NCBI GenBank assembly: GCA_947561585.1
Contig: CANNZV010000867.1
Span: 62,001 to 126,000 of the forward strand
Origin: Caprella mutica
Taxonomy: Eukaryota > Arthropoda > Malacostraca > Amphipoda > Caprellidae
Reading direction: 5' to 3'
Length of the DNA: 64,000 bases
The position numbers were made by a program, and so were the translations under genes. Shown here piece by piece: positions 13,001-28,000 of this stretch. The notes under the pieces were generated by a model. It was not told the DNA's origin, made no database searches, and saw only the letters and a program-made list of their open reading frames with translations. Within the stretch, counting starts at the first letter, position 1. Each line of letters opens with the position of its first letter.

Positions 13001-16000
13001 CCACTTCACGAATTATTGACTAGGTATAATTATTTCCTAGCTATTTAGACTCTGCCATACACCTTTTGATTTCCTGTAACTGTAGTCGCACATCAGTACT
13101 TTAAAATGGACACAACGATTTGGCTTTGATAAATTGCACCTTTAACTTACTAATCTATTTTCATTGATTATTCACGAAGAAACTTCAGATTGGTATTTTC
13201 TTCCATAGGTCAGCACTAGATGACAAAGTGTGCACAATGTAAGTGAACAGTTTTGTTATCACCAGCACTAAGTGCTTTGTTCACAACAGATGATATGTCA
13301 ACAAATGGAGGAGAGACCACACACAGCGCTAATAGGTCTGCATATGAATTAGTTGTTAACTCTCGAATCCAAAGAATGCAACTTAATCATCTGAATATGC
13401 CACCAGAGGGTTAGATGGCAGTTGTTGACTCTAAGACCATCAGTGTCTGGACCTTCAGTGCACTATCTCCAATCAGTTGACGTTTATCTCTAGAGACAAT
13501 GGCTGGCTAAGTACTATGGAATGCAACTATTCCAGACAGAGTGGCAGATGGATCGCAATGTCAGCAGGAAGTAACGCAGTCGCAACTCTACAGAAAAAAC
13601 TACCGCTCCTAGTTGATAGGTACGCTTCTACAGACTTAGAGCTAAAGACAGCCGGTTAGGGCATACTGCCTGCTAAAGGGAGTACGGGCGTAGAAGAGGG
13701 TTGAGACAACATGTCCAAAATAGGTCTAGGGCTTATCGCCAGGATAGGGTGGTAGGACTTTGCGCAAAGCAAGCATGTGAACAAAATAATAATAGTAGGG
13801 AGATTTGTTCCAGATCACTGAGCATGAAAATGAGCAGCAAATGACTATAAAGAACATTTTATAACGGAATATACCAGTAATATTATACCGAAGAACAATC
13901 AAAAAGATGAGAGATTCATTTGAACTTTACTTCAATTTAAGATGAAGTACTTTGACCTCAGAGGTAAGGTCAGTCGCTAAATTGAATAAACATTGGTAGA
14001 TTTATTGATAAAAGGATACAATAAAGATCATACAAAACTTGACTTAATAAATTAATAATTTTATCGTTGAGGACAATATTCAATATTAAGAACTGTTCAG
14101 CATGTATGTACGTACACACAAACAATTAATATATTATAATGATGTGATTTCTTTCCAGTCTGAGATACACGAACTTACGCAGTGATCGCTGTGACCTGTC
14201 TACTGTAGAGTGCACTGCAATGACCATGTAGGGAAGTTACGAATTGTCGGTCGGTTTCACATCTTCGGGCATATATGAAATATGATAATAGTTATTATGT
14301 AGTTTTTAATATTACCGAAGATGTGAAACTGACAAACAGTTCGTAACTTACCCTAGTCAAATAGAGGTCATTGCCTCAATAAGTACATTTGTTTTATTTC
14401 ATTGAGATGAGGAGGCTTTGTAATTGTGTGGGGGGCATTGAGAGACCTCATGACTTTCATTTCATGTTTCTGATTATTTTGCAACTTTCTCTCAGTGGGT
14501 TTGGACCGAGAGAAACCACGCCCAACAGTGACACTGTGACAATGTAATAACGACACCCCAACAGTGACACTGTGACAATGTAATAACGACACCCCAACAG
14601 TGACACTGTGACAATGTAATAACGACACCCCAACAGTGACACTGTGACAATGTAATAACGACACCCCAACAGTGACACTGTGACAATGTAATAACGACAC
14701 CCCAACAGTGACACTGTGACAATGTAATAACGACACCCCAACAGTGACACTGTGACAATATAATAACGACACCCCAACAGTGACACTGTGACAATGTAAT
14801 AACGACACCCCAACAGTGACACAGTGACAATATAATAACGACACCCCAACAGTGACACAGTGACAATATAATAACGACACCCCAACAGTGACACAGTGAC
14901 AATATAATAACGACACCCCAACAGTGACACAGTGACAATATAATAACGACACCCCAACAGTGACACAGTGACAATATAATAACGACACCCCAACAGTGAC
15001 ACTGTGACAATATAATAACGACACCCCAACAGTGACACAGTGACAATATAATAACGACACCCAAACAGTGACACTGTGACAATGTAATAACGACACCCCA
15101 ACAGTGACACAGTGACAATATAATAACGACACCCCAACAGTGACACTGTGACAATATAATAACGACACCCCAACAGTGACACTGTGACAATGTAATAACG
15201 ACACCCCAACAGTGACACTGTGACAATATAATAACGACACCCCAACAGTGACACTGTGACAATGTAATAACGACACCCAATCAACAAACACTTCAATAAG
15301 TAATAGAATTAAATATTAATACTAGAAACTTTTTAGATGGACGAGGGAGTATCTTTTAAAAATAATTTATGTGTTTTGAAAAATAAAACATTTTTTGAAA
15401 GTAATCTTTTTCTTTATCATTCGATAGTTTGACAGGAATATCATAACTGTTAAAAAGAATGACAAGCATTAACAAATGAGAATATATAAAAATACAACCA
15501 TTACATAGCTACAACACATTAAAGATATAACCATTACCTACAACACATTAAAGATATAACCATTACCTACAACACATTAAAAATATAACCATTACCTACA
15601 ACACATTAAAGATATAACCATTACTTAATATATTAAATGAACAAACACAAACAAAGGGAAGATATTTCCATGCGGTTGTCACTTCCATACAATGACTCAT
15701 GACAATAATAACACTTCCTCTGTGAGAGGTGAATCATATGGTGAATCACTGCATCACTGTGATTCATTGCATCACTGTGATTCATTGCATCACTGTGATT
15801 CATTGCATCACTGTGATTCATTGCATCACTGTGATTCATTTCAGCCAAGTGGGTCACTGAATATTCAATACATTAGCTAATTATGATAAATTTCTCATAT
15901 GATATTTGTGTCTAAATTAATCTCTTCTGTGTACATGCATAATACACATAGCCAGTAGATATTTTAGCTAACTCTAGTACACAAAATGGTTTCAAAAAAC

Positions 16001-19000
16001 GGTACAGAGAATAAAAACAATCTCTCACATCAAGATATATTACAATGGATTCTTAAGCTCATGGATGCAGAAAAGCTACTCTGTTAACGGAGTCACAGAA
16101 CAATTTATCACTTCAATTTGCATTGTGACAGTATAAGCCTAGCACTACCTTCATTGTGAGAGTATAAGCCTAGCACTACCTTCATTGTGACAGTATAAGC
16201 CTAGCACTACCTTCATTGTGAGAGTATAAGCCTAGCACTACCTTCATTGTGAGAGTATAAGCCTAGCACTACCTTCATTGTGACAGTATAAGCCTAGCAC
16301 TACCTTCATTGTGAGAGTATAAGCCTAGCACTACCTTCATTGTGAGAGTATAAGCCTAGCACTACCTTCATTGTGAGAGTATAAGCCTAGCACTACCTTC
16401 ATTGTGAGAGTATAAGCCTAGCACTACCTTCATTGTGAGAGTATAAGCCTAGCACTACCTTCATTGTGACAGTATAAGCCTAGCACTACCTTCATTGTGA
16501 CAGTATAAGCGTAGCACTACCTTCATTGTGACAGTATAAGCCTAGCACTACCTTCATTGTGACAGTATAAGCCTAGCACTACCTCCACACTGTGAATAAC
16601 GTTATAGTCTTACAATGAGGGTAATTAGAGTTGATAACGTTACACCTGTCCCCTGAGGGTAAATACGGTATTTATCTATCATAGACACATTAGGAAGTAT
16701 TATAGACAGGAGTGCTGCGTAATGTAGTGTTTCTCTCTACAAAAACACCTTTTGCAATGACCATCAAACCGTTGAGAAAGTCTCTAATTTGTTAGTTATT
16801 ATTAGATGATGATGCCCATTATAGACTATTAATAAAGGTATCATTAATAACTTTCAGATTATAAAGGAATATCTCTATTTTTCAATGAATAGTTTTTCTC
16901 TCTGTAGTCAGTGATGTTGTCAAACAGGTACAGGGACTGCATTGCAGCTTTCCTTTATAACATGCAGGCGAAAAACAGGTAAAATAGTTAAAATACCATA
17001 GAAAGGATTTTGAGAAGACTTGAAAGTAATTCTCCCTTTTAAACATGTAATGAAACATATTACACTATCAACATTTAGTACCTTTAGCACCTTTCAAAGA
17101 TGATAGGGTTACTTACGAATTATCGGACTGTTCCACATCTTCGGTCATATAAGAAAAAAATGATATTTATAATTATAATAACTTATTTCAAATTATAAAT
17201 ACAGTTTTTTCTGATATGAGTCATATGACCGAAGATGTGGAACTGACCGATAATTCGTAACTTAGGAGGGTGACCAGTGACCACCCCATTGACTCCAAGT
17301 GAAGATGAGCCAAGTAATGGTATATCCTGCATTGCCTCTCTACCGGTTTGACAGAGCAAGGCCTAGAGCTGACGTCACAGCTGTAGATGGAATTTGTTTG
17401 ATATGATCATGCAACACACATCTGATGTCACAGAGACATGCCAGTACTGAACAATGGAGGCAGAGCTTCATGGTGGCTCCTATCGTATTTAGCAAATAGC
17501 CAAATAAGAGCACTTTTTCAAGGAGTACCTTACTAACGTTTTACTAGCTATTTAACTAGGATGTACTCCAACGCTAGAATTCACCTAACAGCACGTACAG
17601 TGTACTCTCATCTCAAAATGAGACTTCTAACGTGATGGACAATATTTCAATGTCATTTGAAGAGAAACCACAGATTGTGTTAATGGTTTCGTTATCAGAT
17701 GGTCAAAAGCTCTATCTACTAACGCACAAACATTTATGAGAAAATGACAAAGGAAAAAAGGACAAATCCTAGCCAGGCCATCGCAGGACACATCTCAACC
17801 GCTAAGTGTTCACACAGTCAATGTCATAGGCGCAGTGCACGGAATCACGCACCACCAGTTATCACGCAGGAGTAAGGTAATGGGGGGAGTAATGCTAATA
17901 CCTATTATTCACTATTATAGCAATTATAGATAGAGCTATTAAGATTATTTACCATGGTGCATGTATTGCGGAGGTGGTAAGGCTAGCACATTAGCAAGAG
18001 GTTCGTCATAGTTTGGTATATTTTCAATCAGTACAAATCACATTTCCACACTTCAGAGAAACACACAAAAAGTTGCTGTATTTGACAACACATTAGACAA
18101 ACAATAGAGTAATTAGAGTGGAACACAAGGCTGTTACTAATCACCTTCCTACAAACTTAAAACAAAGTCACAGAAGTAAAAACTGTTAAAATACAAGATA
18201 TATTCATTATCGCATTGAATTTTCACGTCATTCGAGTTGGCTGTAGAGTTTAATATTTTTCTCATTGGAAAGAGAAGGTCACAACTGGAGAGTTTTTTGC
18301 TAGCACTGGGTAGCACTTGTCACCTCCACCTCTGGCACTACACTGACTCGGTACAGGGGGTGGTGACAACCCGTACACTGGACCTTGTAAGTACCCAGGG
18401 TAAGGAGGCACATTATATAAAACAGAAACACAAGAAAAAAAGTAAGCAGTTGAATATAACCAAGGAATGAGGTTTGAAAACTAGTGTATATTGGAGTCTG
18501 TTTCTAGAGCAATGGTACTCGATATTCTACTTATTTGAACAGCTGGAAATAAATCAAACATACGGTGCAATATAACCTAGTTTAGAAATACATTGACTAT
18601 TAAGGAATACTAAGCATCTATCTAATTTAGAGTATACTATCTCACAGGCATTTAGTAACAATAAGACAGAGGTGCGTAAAGGTGACTATTGGTGTGAACC
18701 TATAGTGTCACGTAACATGGCACTGATGCGCAATAGAAACATCTGATACACTCCCTATATTGATAGTGATACTATGACTATGATGCATGTGATACACTCT
18801 CTATATTGATAGTGATACTATGACTATGATGCATGTGATACACTCCCTATATTGATAGTGATACTATGAGTATGATGTATGTGATACACTCTCTATATTG
18901 ATAGTGATACTAGGGACACAGTGATGCATGTGATACACTGTCACTCCTACTTAGAACTGAAAGAACGTGGATGTAAATGTAGAAGAAGGTAGTATTACAT

Positions 19001-22000
19001 GTAGCTATAGGATGGTGATAAGTTGAATATAAACATATACCTTTAATATCTACTAATTTATATATCACTTTTGAGAATAAATCCATCAAAAATTATCGCT
19101 ATTGATGCTGTATGCACAAAGTAAAACAATTAGTAAAACACTATTTATAGTTTGAATGAAGTGACGCACCTTAGTATGAGTTATAGCTCCAGAGTCAATT
19201 TAGATTGTTTATAGTGACAAGTTGGTATGAGAGAGCACAGTAGAGTAGCAATTGCTTTAGAGGTGCATAGAGTGTATGGTGGTGCGTAACACAACCACAG
19301 CTAACAAAGCACAGCGCCATACTGCAGCGCTTCCTATGATAAGACCTGAAGATAAGCTATGCATCCTGTTAAAAGCTAGCACTGCACAGCGAGAGTGATT
19401 GGCACTGGAATGGTTAGAACTGTACACCATACTCACACTGTGCACCATACACACACTGTGCACCATACACACACTGTGCACCATACACACAGTGTGTGAA
19501 TCACACAGACACACTGTGCGTGAACCACACAAGTTTAGTTACCACTAAATGTAACCCTCACAGTTTTATACATTTACACATAGCTACACTAAGTAATTAG
19601 TGCCATAGAATGTGTCTGTCAAATATTTGTGTGTATTGCTTGACTTTAGTTCTCTAACCATCCCTCTTTTATTAGTTGAGAAGCATTTCACATCACTGAC
19701 GTAACTTCACACCTCATGTTCATGACACGTACCATTGTTTGCATTGGGCGAATATTCTCAAAAGACGTGGGAAACATCAGGTAATATTTACTAAGCTGAT
19801 AACGAAGTAAATCAAATAGTAGTTAGTGCCTGGTAACGAACTTGAGAACCGCAATGTAGAATGGATCTCTGGTACGAGAACTTGAACTTTACTGCTTTAA
19901 GTGAAATGAAAAGTAGAAAACATCTACCTTAGCAGTAATAACTAGAAACTACGGAAACATCCTACCGTATCCCTGTACTAAGGGTCAATAATTTGGACTG
20001 TATCAATGCAGATATTAATACCAGCGTTTTGAAATAATGACTACTAAAATACACAATGAAAAGTCACATGAAGATAGAAATTTCTAAAATGAAACCTAAA
20101 GGCAGGTCCACGCAATACATTTTGCAGCCAAAAAAGTTGTCTGCGCAGTCTTAAGACGGAATTAAACCTTGCAATTTTAGTGTGTCTACAAGTTGCATGA
20201 TGTTCGCACCAGTTTCAGTCAGTTTTGTAAACATCGTCATGGAGGAGGTAATACTTTGGTCAATATTGACATGTTGTGTTGTGAAAAAAAAATTAGAATG
20301 TCTCAGAAGTAGCTACCCGACATTCAAAGTAACCGCGGAAGAGGCTTATAAAAGGGCACAACTTCTCCCATATTAAATTATCATGTGAATTATTTTATGA
20401 AGTTAATGATTGACATAATTACTTGCAAAAAGACATAGATACATACATCGCATAAAAGGCTAAAATTGAGTAACAAAATGAAACTGAACACGGTGCAACC
20501 GTCTACTTGTTCGGATTATTTCGCACAATTCAGTGATATCTATGCTCTCCTAGCTCAGTTATCGCTGCAGCTTTACAGTCTTGCACTAGAGTCAAAACTG
20601 AACAGTTTTCCCGTCTGCACACAACGTTTTATCCGTAGCGTCTTGAACTGTGCAGAAAAAAGGTTGTGAAAAACGTGGAGTGTGGACCAGCCCTTAAGTG
20701 TAACCCTTAAAGGTTATTTAGAAATGAAGGAAATAATATCATTATAGATATGAGGACACATCGCTACTGCAATTATACAAGGTATAGCCATTACACACTA
20801 TACACCAGTAGGTACACACATTACACACCAGAAGGTATAGATAGGTACAGATGCTTTCGTAACATCTGTTAGAGAGTGCGTAGCGTGACATTGAGATCTG
20901 CGTTAAAGGTCTGCACACTCACCACTAAATTAAACTTTACAACATTGAAATAATCTACTGAATATTCAGGAGCACCAAACAGAAGGTTCTTTGTTCCCTG
21001 GATTAACAAAGGATGTTAAGATGTATTCTTTGTGTGAGAATTAGTTCCAGCATTTATTAATTGATAGTAAACAAAGAAATGAAATTAGATACTTAGTGAG
21101 AGAGTAACTAGTTAGCTAGAGGTAGAAATGTTTTAAAGTCAGTCATAGCAGTATGATGTAAAGAATTGTCTCAAAGAACAGTCAGCAATAATGATATTTG
21201 TGGATCCAGGTTGGAGTAACGTATAGTCAGGTGGCAGTAACGTATAGTCAGGTGGCAGTAACGTATAGTCAGGTGGCAGTAACGTATAGTCAGGTGGCAG
21301 TAACGTATAGTCAGGTGGCAGTAACGTATAGTCAGGTTGCAGTAACGTATAGTCAGGTGGCAGTAACGTATAGTCATGTGGCAGTAACGTATAGTCACGT
21401 TGCAGTAACGTATAGTCACGTTCCAGTAACGTATAGGCAGGTTGTGTACTAAGAAGGTTGCTTTTAATTACAGGATTTGGGAGGATTGAATGAAACTAGA
21501 GATGGGGAAGAGTGTGAGTCACTACGATGAGCCATGACTCTAAAGTGACTCAATGATAACCTTCAGTACAGACTCGTGCACATAAAACAACTTCTAGTTG
21601 TAAATCAAAACGTAGATTCATTTTTAAGACAATTTGATGATTAATCCGAGGTACAACTAATAACACTATTGCTACTTACTAAGAGTGCTTACCTGTATAG
21701 GTATGGACCTGTGAAATAATAACACTTTGCTAATTACTAAGAGTGCTTACCTGTATAGGTATGGACCTGTGAAATAGTAACACTTTGCTAATTACTAAGA
21801 GTGCTTACCTGTATAGGTATGGACCTGTGAAATAATAACACTTTGCTAATTACTAAGAGTGCTTACCTGTATAGGTATGGACCTGTGAAATAATAACACT
21901 TTGCTAATTACTAAGAGTGCTTACCTGTATAGGTATGGACCTGTGAAATAGTAACACTTTGCTAATTACTAAGAGTGCTTACCTGTATAGGTATGGACCT

Positions 22001-25000
22001 GTGAAATAGTAACACTTTGCTAATTACTAAGAGTGCTTACCTGTATAGGTATGGACCTGTGAAATAATAACACTTTGCTAATTACTAAGAGTGCTTACCT
22101 GTATAGGTATGGACCTGTCCTTGTACAGCAGCAGAAGATGTCCTTTGATGACACCAAAGCCAGCCTTCCAGGACCTGTCCACAGCTCGCTGAAGAGAGAA
22201 GTAACTACTTAATAAGGTGATACTTCACAGAAGTAACTAGCTACTTACTACTTCACACTCAGTGTGGTTCGACTGAGTTAATATAGTCTCTTGCCAAGAA
22301 AATCAAAGTGGTGCATTAATTAGGCATCTATTTATCTGAAGTCTGTTTGGTCACTATAGGTGACATGGTCGCTAAAAGCGGCACGCAAAGCACAACTCTT
22401 ACATTTCTTTTCCCTACCACTGCCGGCACTAACCTTAGAGTCGCACTGCACCAGTTTGTAGTGTAGGGAAGATCTGTAGGAGAGGTGCACACCCTCTGAG
22501 TCTGGGGTGCTGATGCTAGGGCGGTGAGGCGAGACTGACGCCTCTCTGAGACACAAAATAACACACTAGTTAGTTAGAGTAAGTAAAGGTTAGTTTCACA
22601 TCTTCAGTCATATCAGAAAAAACGATATAATAATGAATATTTAATTTTTATTTAATTATGATTATATATAGTATTTTCTTATATGACCGAAGATATGAAA
22701 CTGACTGATAATTCGTAACTTACCCTACTGTTAGGTACACTGATAATTTCAATGCTCATCAGATAGTTAGCCTCACTAGAGTGAACACCAAACAGAAAAG
22801 GTGTAGTATACCATAAATGCGCTACAGAGCAGCCTAGTGTAGTTACAATGTACTCACCTCTCCCTAGCAAACTCCTTCTCATCGTCGGACAGGTGGTCCC
22901 CAAAGACCCTATCTGAAGAAGTTGCTTTGAGGTAAGACACTCTCCTAACCACTCTGTCAGCATCATCTCCTGCAGGAGGCAATCACAGGCATTACTACCA
23001 CTAACTCTGCTAATAATCACTAAAACAATATAAATAAAAACAATAACTTGGTAGAGTGTTTAGGTAGATAGTGCTTTATTCAAACAAGATGCAGAACCCT
23101 GAACCAATTCACAGTTTATAATATAGGAACAAACGCATGCTATGAATGAGTAAAACGCAGAAAATAAAAACAATAGAGAAATGTTTAGTAGGAACTAGTT
23201 TGCAAAATGAAGAAAATAGAGGACTCCATCACGACCAGTAAATATTTGTAGAGCAATCAGCATTTGGACGTAACTTGACAAAAGATGATTTCGCCTCAAA
23301 TTCAGAACGCAATAGATTGTTTGTAGTGCAAACTTGAAACGCTAGTGTCACGACCTTCAAAAAACCATGGTGTGACGTTACTGGTGCCAACAGACATGCA
23401 GCCAACAAAACAAAGGACAGCAGACACTGACTCCAACACTTCAGTGAGAACTGTACTCAAAATAACTGGTGAAATAACGAGACCTTGGAGTAAACTTTGA
23501 TGCTTAACTAACTTATTAGACAACCAATGGCTTTTTGTACCTATCTCTGATACACACTAACAAAGTAACCCTATCTGCAGTATAGTGATGGGGTAATAGG
23601 CAGTAGTTAATAGCCATACTGCCAGTAGAGACAGTAGTTAGCAGTATCGCACTCACCATTAGACTGTCTGATTCTCCTGGTCACTAGTGGAGAGTCTTCT
23701 TCAATGTAAGGGACTGCAGGAGAGGTTAGTAAGTCATTAGCAGTTAGTCAGGACTGTAAGACATGCTACATAGCATGCACCTCTTCACCAAAAAATGAAG
23801 TGCAGAGAGCATCTCCTACCATAAACATTTATACACTAAATCTCTCTATTTACATATAAATATCATTTTTATTATTTTAGTAATACGATATTTGTTGAGC
23901 TAAACCTCTACAAAATAAAGTGAAAAGCTTAGATATTAAACAACAATCAATTTCTTAAATTTTCTCATTTAAGCATAGTTAGCTCAAGTTAATATTTTTA
24001 GTTTATGATATATTAAGAGGGATTTACATTTTGATAATTAAAGCACACAATGATTAGGGAGGAGCAATTAGTAACTGTAGATGTAGAGTATCATTGCTAT
24101 GGTCTTTAGTTTAACCAATTTTTTAGTTGATAATATCCTGTTCAAGACTTTAGGAGGTGCTACTTTCAGATTATTGGTCTATCACAGGTGGTAGATTCAT
24201 AGATTTTAATTGCCATGCACCATTTAAACTTTTAAGTGAGTACCACTAATTCCTGTAAGATGTGTCATGCATTGGCTAAAGGGACGTACACACGAAGGCT
24301 TTTTAAGTCTTTCCACCAGACTTTTTGCTAAGCTCATCCTACTTTTTCCACAAGAATATAAGAAAGAGAAGATATAATAATTATTAATTTTAGTTGGTAT
24401 CCATTATACCTGCAGGTATCATGGATACCAACTAAAATAAATAATAAATATATCTTCTTTTTCTTATATTCTTGTGGAAAAAGTAGGAGGAGCTTAGCAA
24501 AAAGTCTGGTGGAAAAACTGAAAAACCCCTTCGTGTGTACGGCCCTTAAGAGATATCAGACCTGATGGCGATGGCAGGAGGCAGTGCAGGGGTTTGGTGG
24601 AATGGTCCCGTATGGGTAGGTAGTTAGGCCTGGGGGGTCTGGAGGGGGAGTGGGGGGATGTCATCTCCAGAGGCGGGAGGATGGAGGGTGAGGAGACACC
24701 ATTGTTGTCATCCTCTGAGGAATGAGAGGAGAATGAAGTGAATAAACATTAAATAATAGTGCTAAAAAAATACACAGGGAGAGGCAAAAAAGAGCAATAA
24801 ATAATAAGTGGAATCACCATGAGGCACATACACACTATATGTAGAAGGCATTTGAAGCAATAAATAAAGTAGTTAATAGTTAGCAACAACTAGTTATCAT
24901 CAGGCGACTAGGGCAGTGCGTACCTAGCACACTAATACACTAATAACTGTCTAACACTCGTTAACATTATTAATGAAGGCGGTTATCAAAGATAACTATA

Positions 25001-28000
25001 TTTATTTAGCGATAGTTAAAACAGCCTTTTGATGGTGGCCAGCATACGTATTTCCTAAACATTACACCAAATGCGCTGTAACTGCTGTATCCATTTCTCC
25101 AGAGCATGTCCCACGGACCGATGAGTTAAGGGCAATGCCCGCTGGAGGGCCTAGCACTCCATGTGGTCAGTTCTAACTGAGCGGACGGAAGTAACAGCGC
25201 CAGCGGAAATGAACTGCAAACGTGGAGCTTAGCCGCACAATAACTGCGATAGAATTATGGTTAGAGTGGTGCACTTAGCGCTGAAGAACAGTTACGACTA
25301 GTAAAGCTCTTGTTGCAGCATAGGGTAACTTACGAATTATCGGTCTCTTTCACATCTTCGCTCATATGAGAAAAAACTATAATAATTGTTACTTAATATT
25401 CATTATAATTGGTATCATGGATACCAATTAAAAAATAAATTAAAATTATTATATAGTTTTTTCTAATATGACCGAAGATGTGGAACAGACCGATAATTCG
25501 TAAGTTACCCTATCGCTGTGAGGCCTAAATACATTTTCCAATCACAGTCACAGTGTGACACAATAGCGACATCATGCACGGATAAATATTTGCCAGCGAG
25601 TAATGGCCCTAAAGTTATGATGGTGTTTATTATGTGCGATGTAACCAATGGAGTTTATGTATTTAGGTTATGCGTAGTTATTAACATGGTACCATGAGAG
25701 GTAGGACGAACAACAAACTCACTCACTGATAGTGATGCTATTTGCTCAGCACACTAATCATGAGTGTAATGAGTCACTACTCAGCAATTAAAGTAACTAG
25801 CAGTGTTCACAGCAGGCACACACTCATCTGGCGCCAATCTTTGGAAAAGAACTTCAACCTATGCAGTCAGTACCAAGAGAACATTTACACTAAATGATAC
25901 GTATTTTCCATTGGTAATTAAGGTGTAACATTTAAATGAAATCATAAACAGAAGATAAGTTTACTGTCTGCTTCGGATTCAAAGGCCATATCGTTGATAT
26001 CGATTTAAAAACAAGAAACTATGAAGAAGTAGACAGAAAGAGGGAAATCTTACCCTCATTGGAATAGAAAAGCTACTCTGTGAGTGTTGTCACTTACCAA
26101 GGAATGTGACGTAAAGGAACACAAGCAGCGGTGGCTGTGACTGCACTTATCGATGGAAGAGGGAAATGAAGAGGTGATAGTAATTGAACCCTACGAATCT
26201 ACGTAATTAAACTGTAAGCCACCCTCTGTAATTAGCAGTAGAAATCTAGCGGAATCCAAACACTGAAAGTAGCGTTACAATAATGATAAAAAATAACACT
26301 GAAAAGGCATGATTCATGTTGAAGTTCAAGGGACGACACCTGCTTTTATATTCACAGATGAAGATCAGTCATCAGTTGAAAGAGTGATTGAACATTGTAG
26401 AAAGCATTAACATTTTTCTAAATCATGGAAGTGAATAAGTTTGTCGGGAGCAAATAATTGAGAGTGCGATAGTACTGCCGTGAGACTGCCGTGAAGTGAT
26501 CACAATGATCCAGAAGGTCACTGCACTCCTAATTCTTTATTTACTATTACATCTCAAGAGTTATTGTCATTTATCCTTTTGTTAAATGTTCTTCTCTATT
26601 TACAATTTTTTTCTTTCATCAATAGGTATTCCCATCTCTGTGTTTTATTTATTCTCTATCATACGTTCTTTATTTTGGTTTTCTATTGCAATTGCCGCTT
26701 CCCATTTTCTTTACTTTCTCCTGTAACTTGATAGTTTTGAACTGTTCAAATAAATTCCTTCTATAATTAGCTGTAGTTGCTCTCACTAAATGGTAGAGCA
26801 CAAATCAGACTATGGCGCGAGTTGATAGATATACAAACTGTTAAACATTCTCGATCATATAAAAGAAAAAAACACATAATTGAACTCGTTATTTTAATCG
26901 ATATTTTTTATATGATCTTATATGTGGAACCACCAAATATCTCCTATCTTGCCTTATATCTATTCCCTATCGAAGGGTCTGTCGGTGGGTAACAGTGTCG
27001 TTACCTTAGCTGCCTAGCAGTAACTTCCCAAATATCTATTCCCTATTAAAGGGTCTATACTCTATTGGTAACAGTGCATTACTCTAGCAGTAACTTTCAC
27101 TGAATGGTTAACCAGTCGGTACCAACGGGGCACTATCTAGTGATGAACAGTGCCGTTAGAGGGTGGAGCAGCTATTCACATTAGTGGAAAAGTAATTCAA
27201 TGCCTGTAAGGAAGCATCCACGATTGATCAGTGCGTTAAACCTCTATCTGTACTCTGCAGTGTCCCTATAGCCTTTATCTACAGCCCCTCTATCCACAGT
27301 TGCCTTCACATGATCAGGTTCAGGCTCAGTCTAGGTGGTTGGTAATCGATAGCATCACAATAGCTCCCACACACGGCAAGCAATTGCAGGGGTGATGTCA
27401 ATGGACACCCTAAAAAATAACTAGTGGGGGAATTCACTACAGTCATTGTTATGTGTGTAGATAGGATTAAGATAAAATAACATGGTTATATATTTGTAAA
27501 ATCTAATCACGATTACCTAATACGATTTTTTCTTATATATGAAATTATTAAAAACTTAAATTCATATGACGGAGTAGAGTTGAGTTAAGATACAAAATAT
27601 TATATTGGAATAATATATTGAATATGAATGCTTTTATAATCATGAGGTAAGTTTTCAAATAATACTCAAAATAATTTACTACATAACAACCTATATGGAA
27701 GCAGACAAAAAGACCGTATTTAATTAAACTCACATGGCACATCTTTCCAAGAGTTGAATGATCAACATTCTTATATTTCTAATGCGTATTTAGTTTCTAC
27801 ATACAATAATATTTCTAAATTCAAACCATTCTAATATATTGTAGAGAAGCTATTTAGAAGAAGGAATACAACTGCAGTAGCTACATCACAATCAGTACAT
27901 TCCTAAGCGATATCGACTGAGTGTTACAATACACTTCGTACAATGGGGACCAGAGCAATTAAATAACCAATATGGAGTTAGTTTTTAAGTAACGTAACGC

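Noticed and set aside
14368..15296. Three overlapping minus-strand frames of 262-307 codons
   Set aside because: Artefacts of the 36-bp array.
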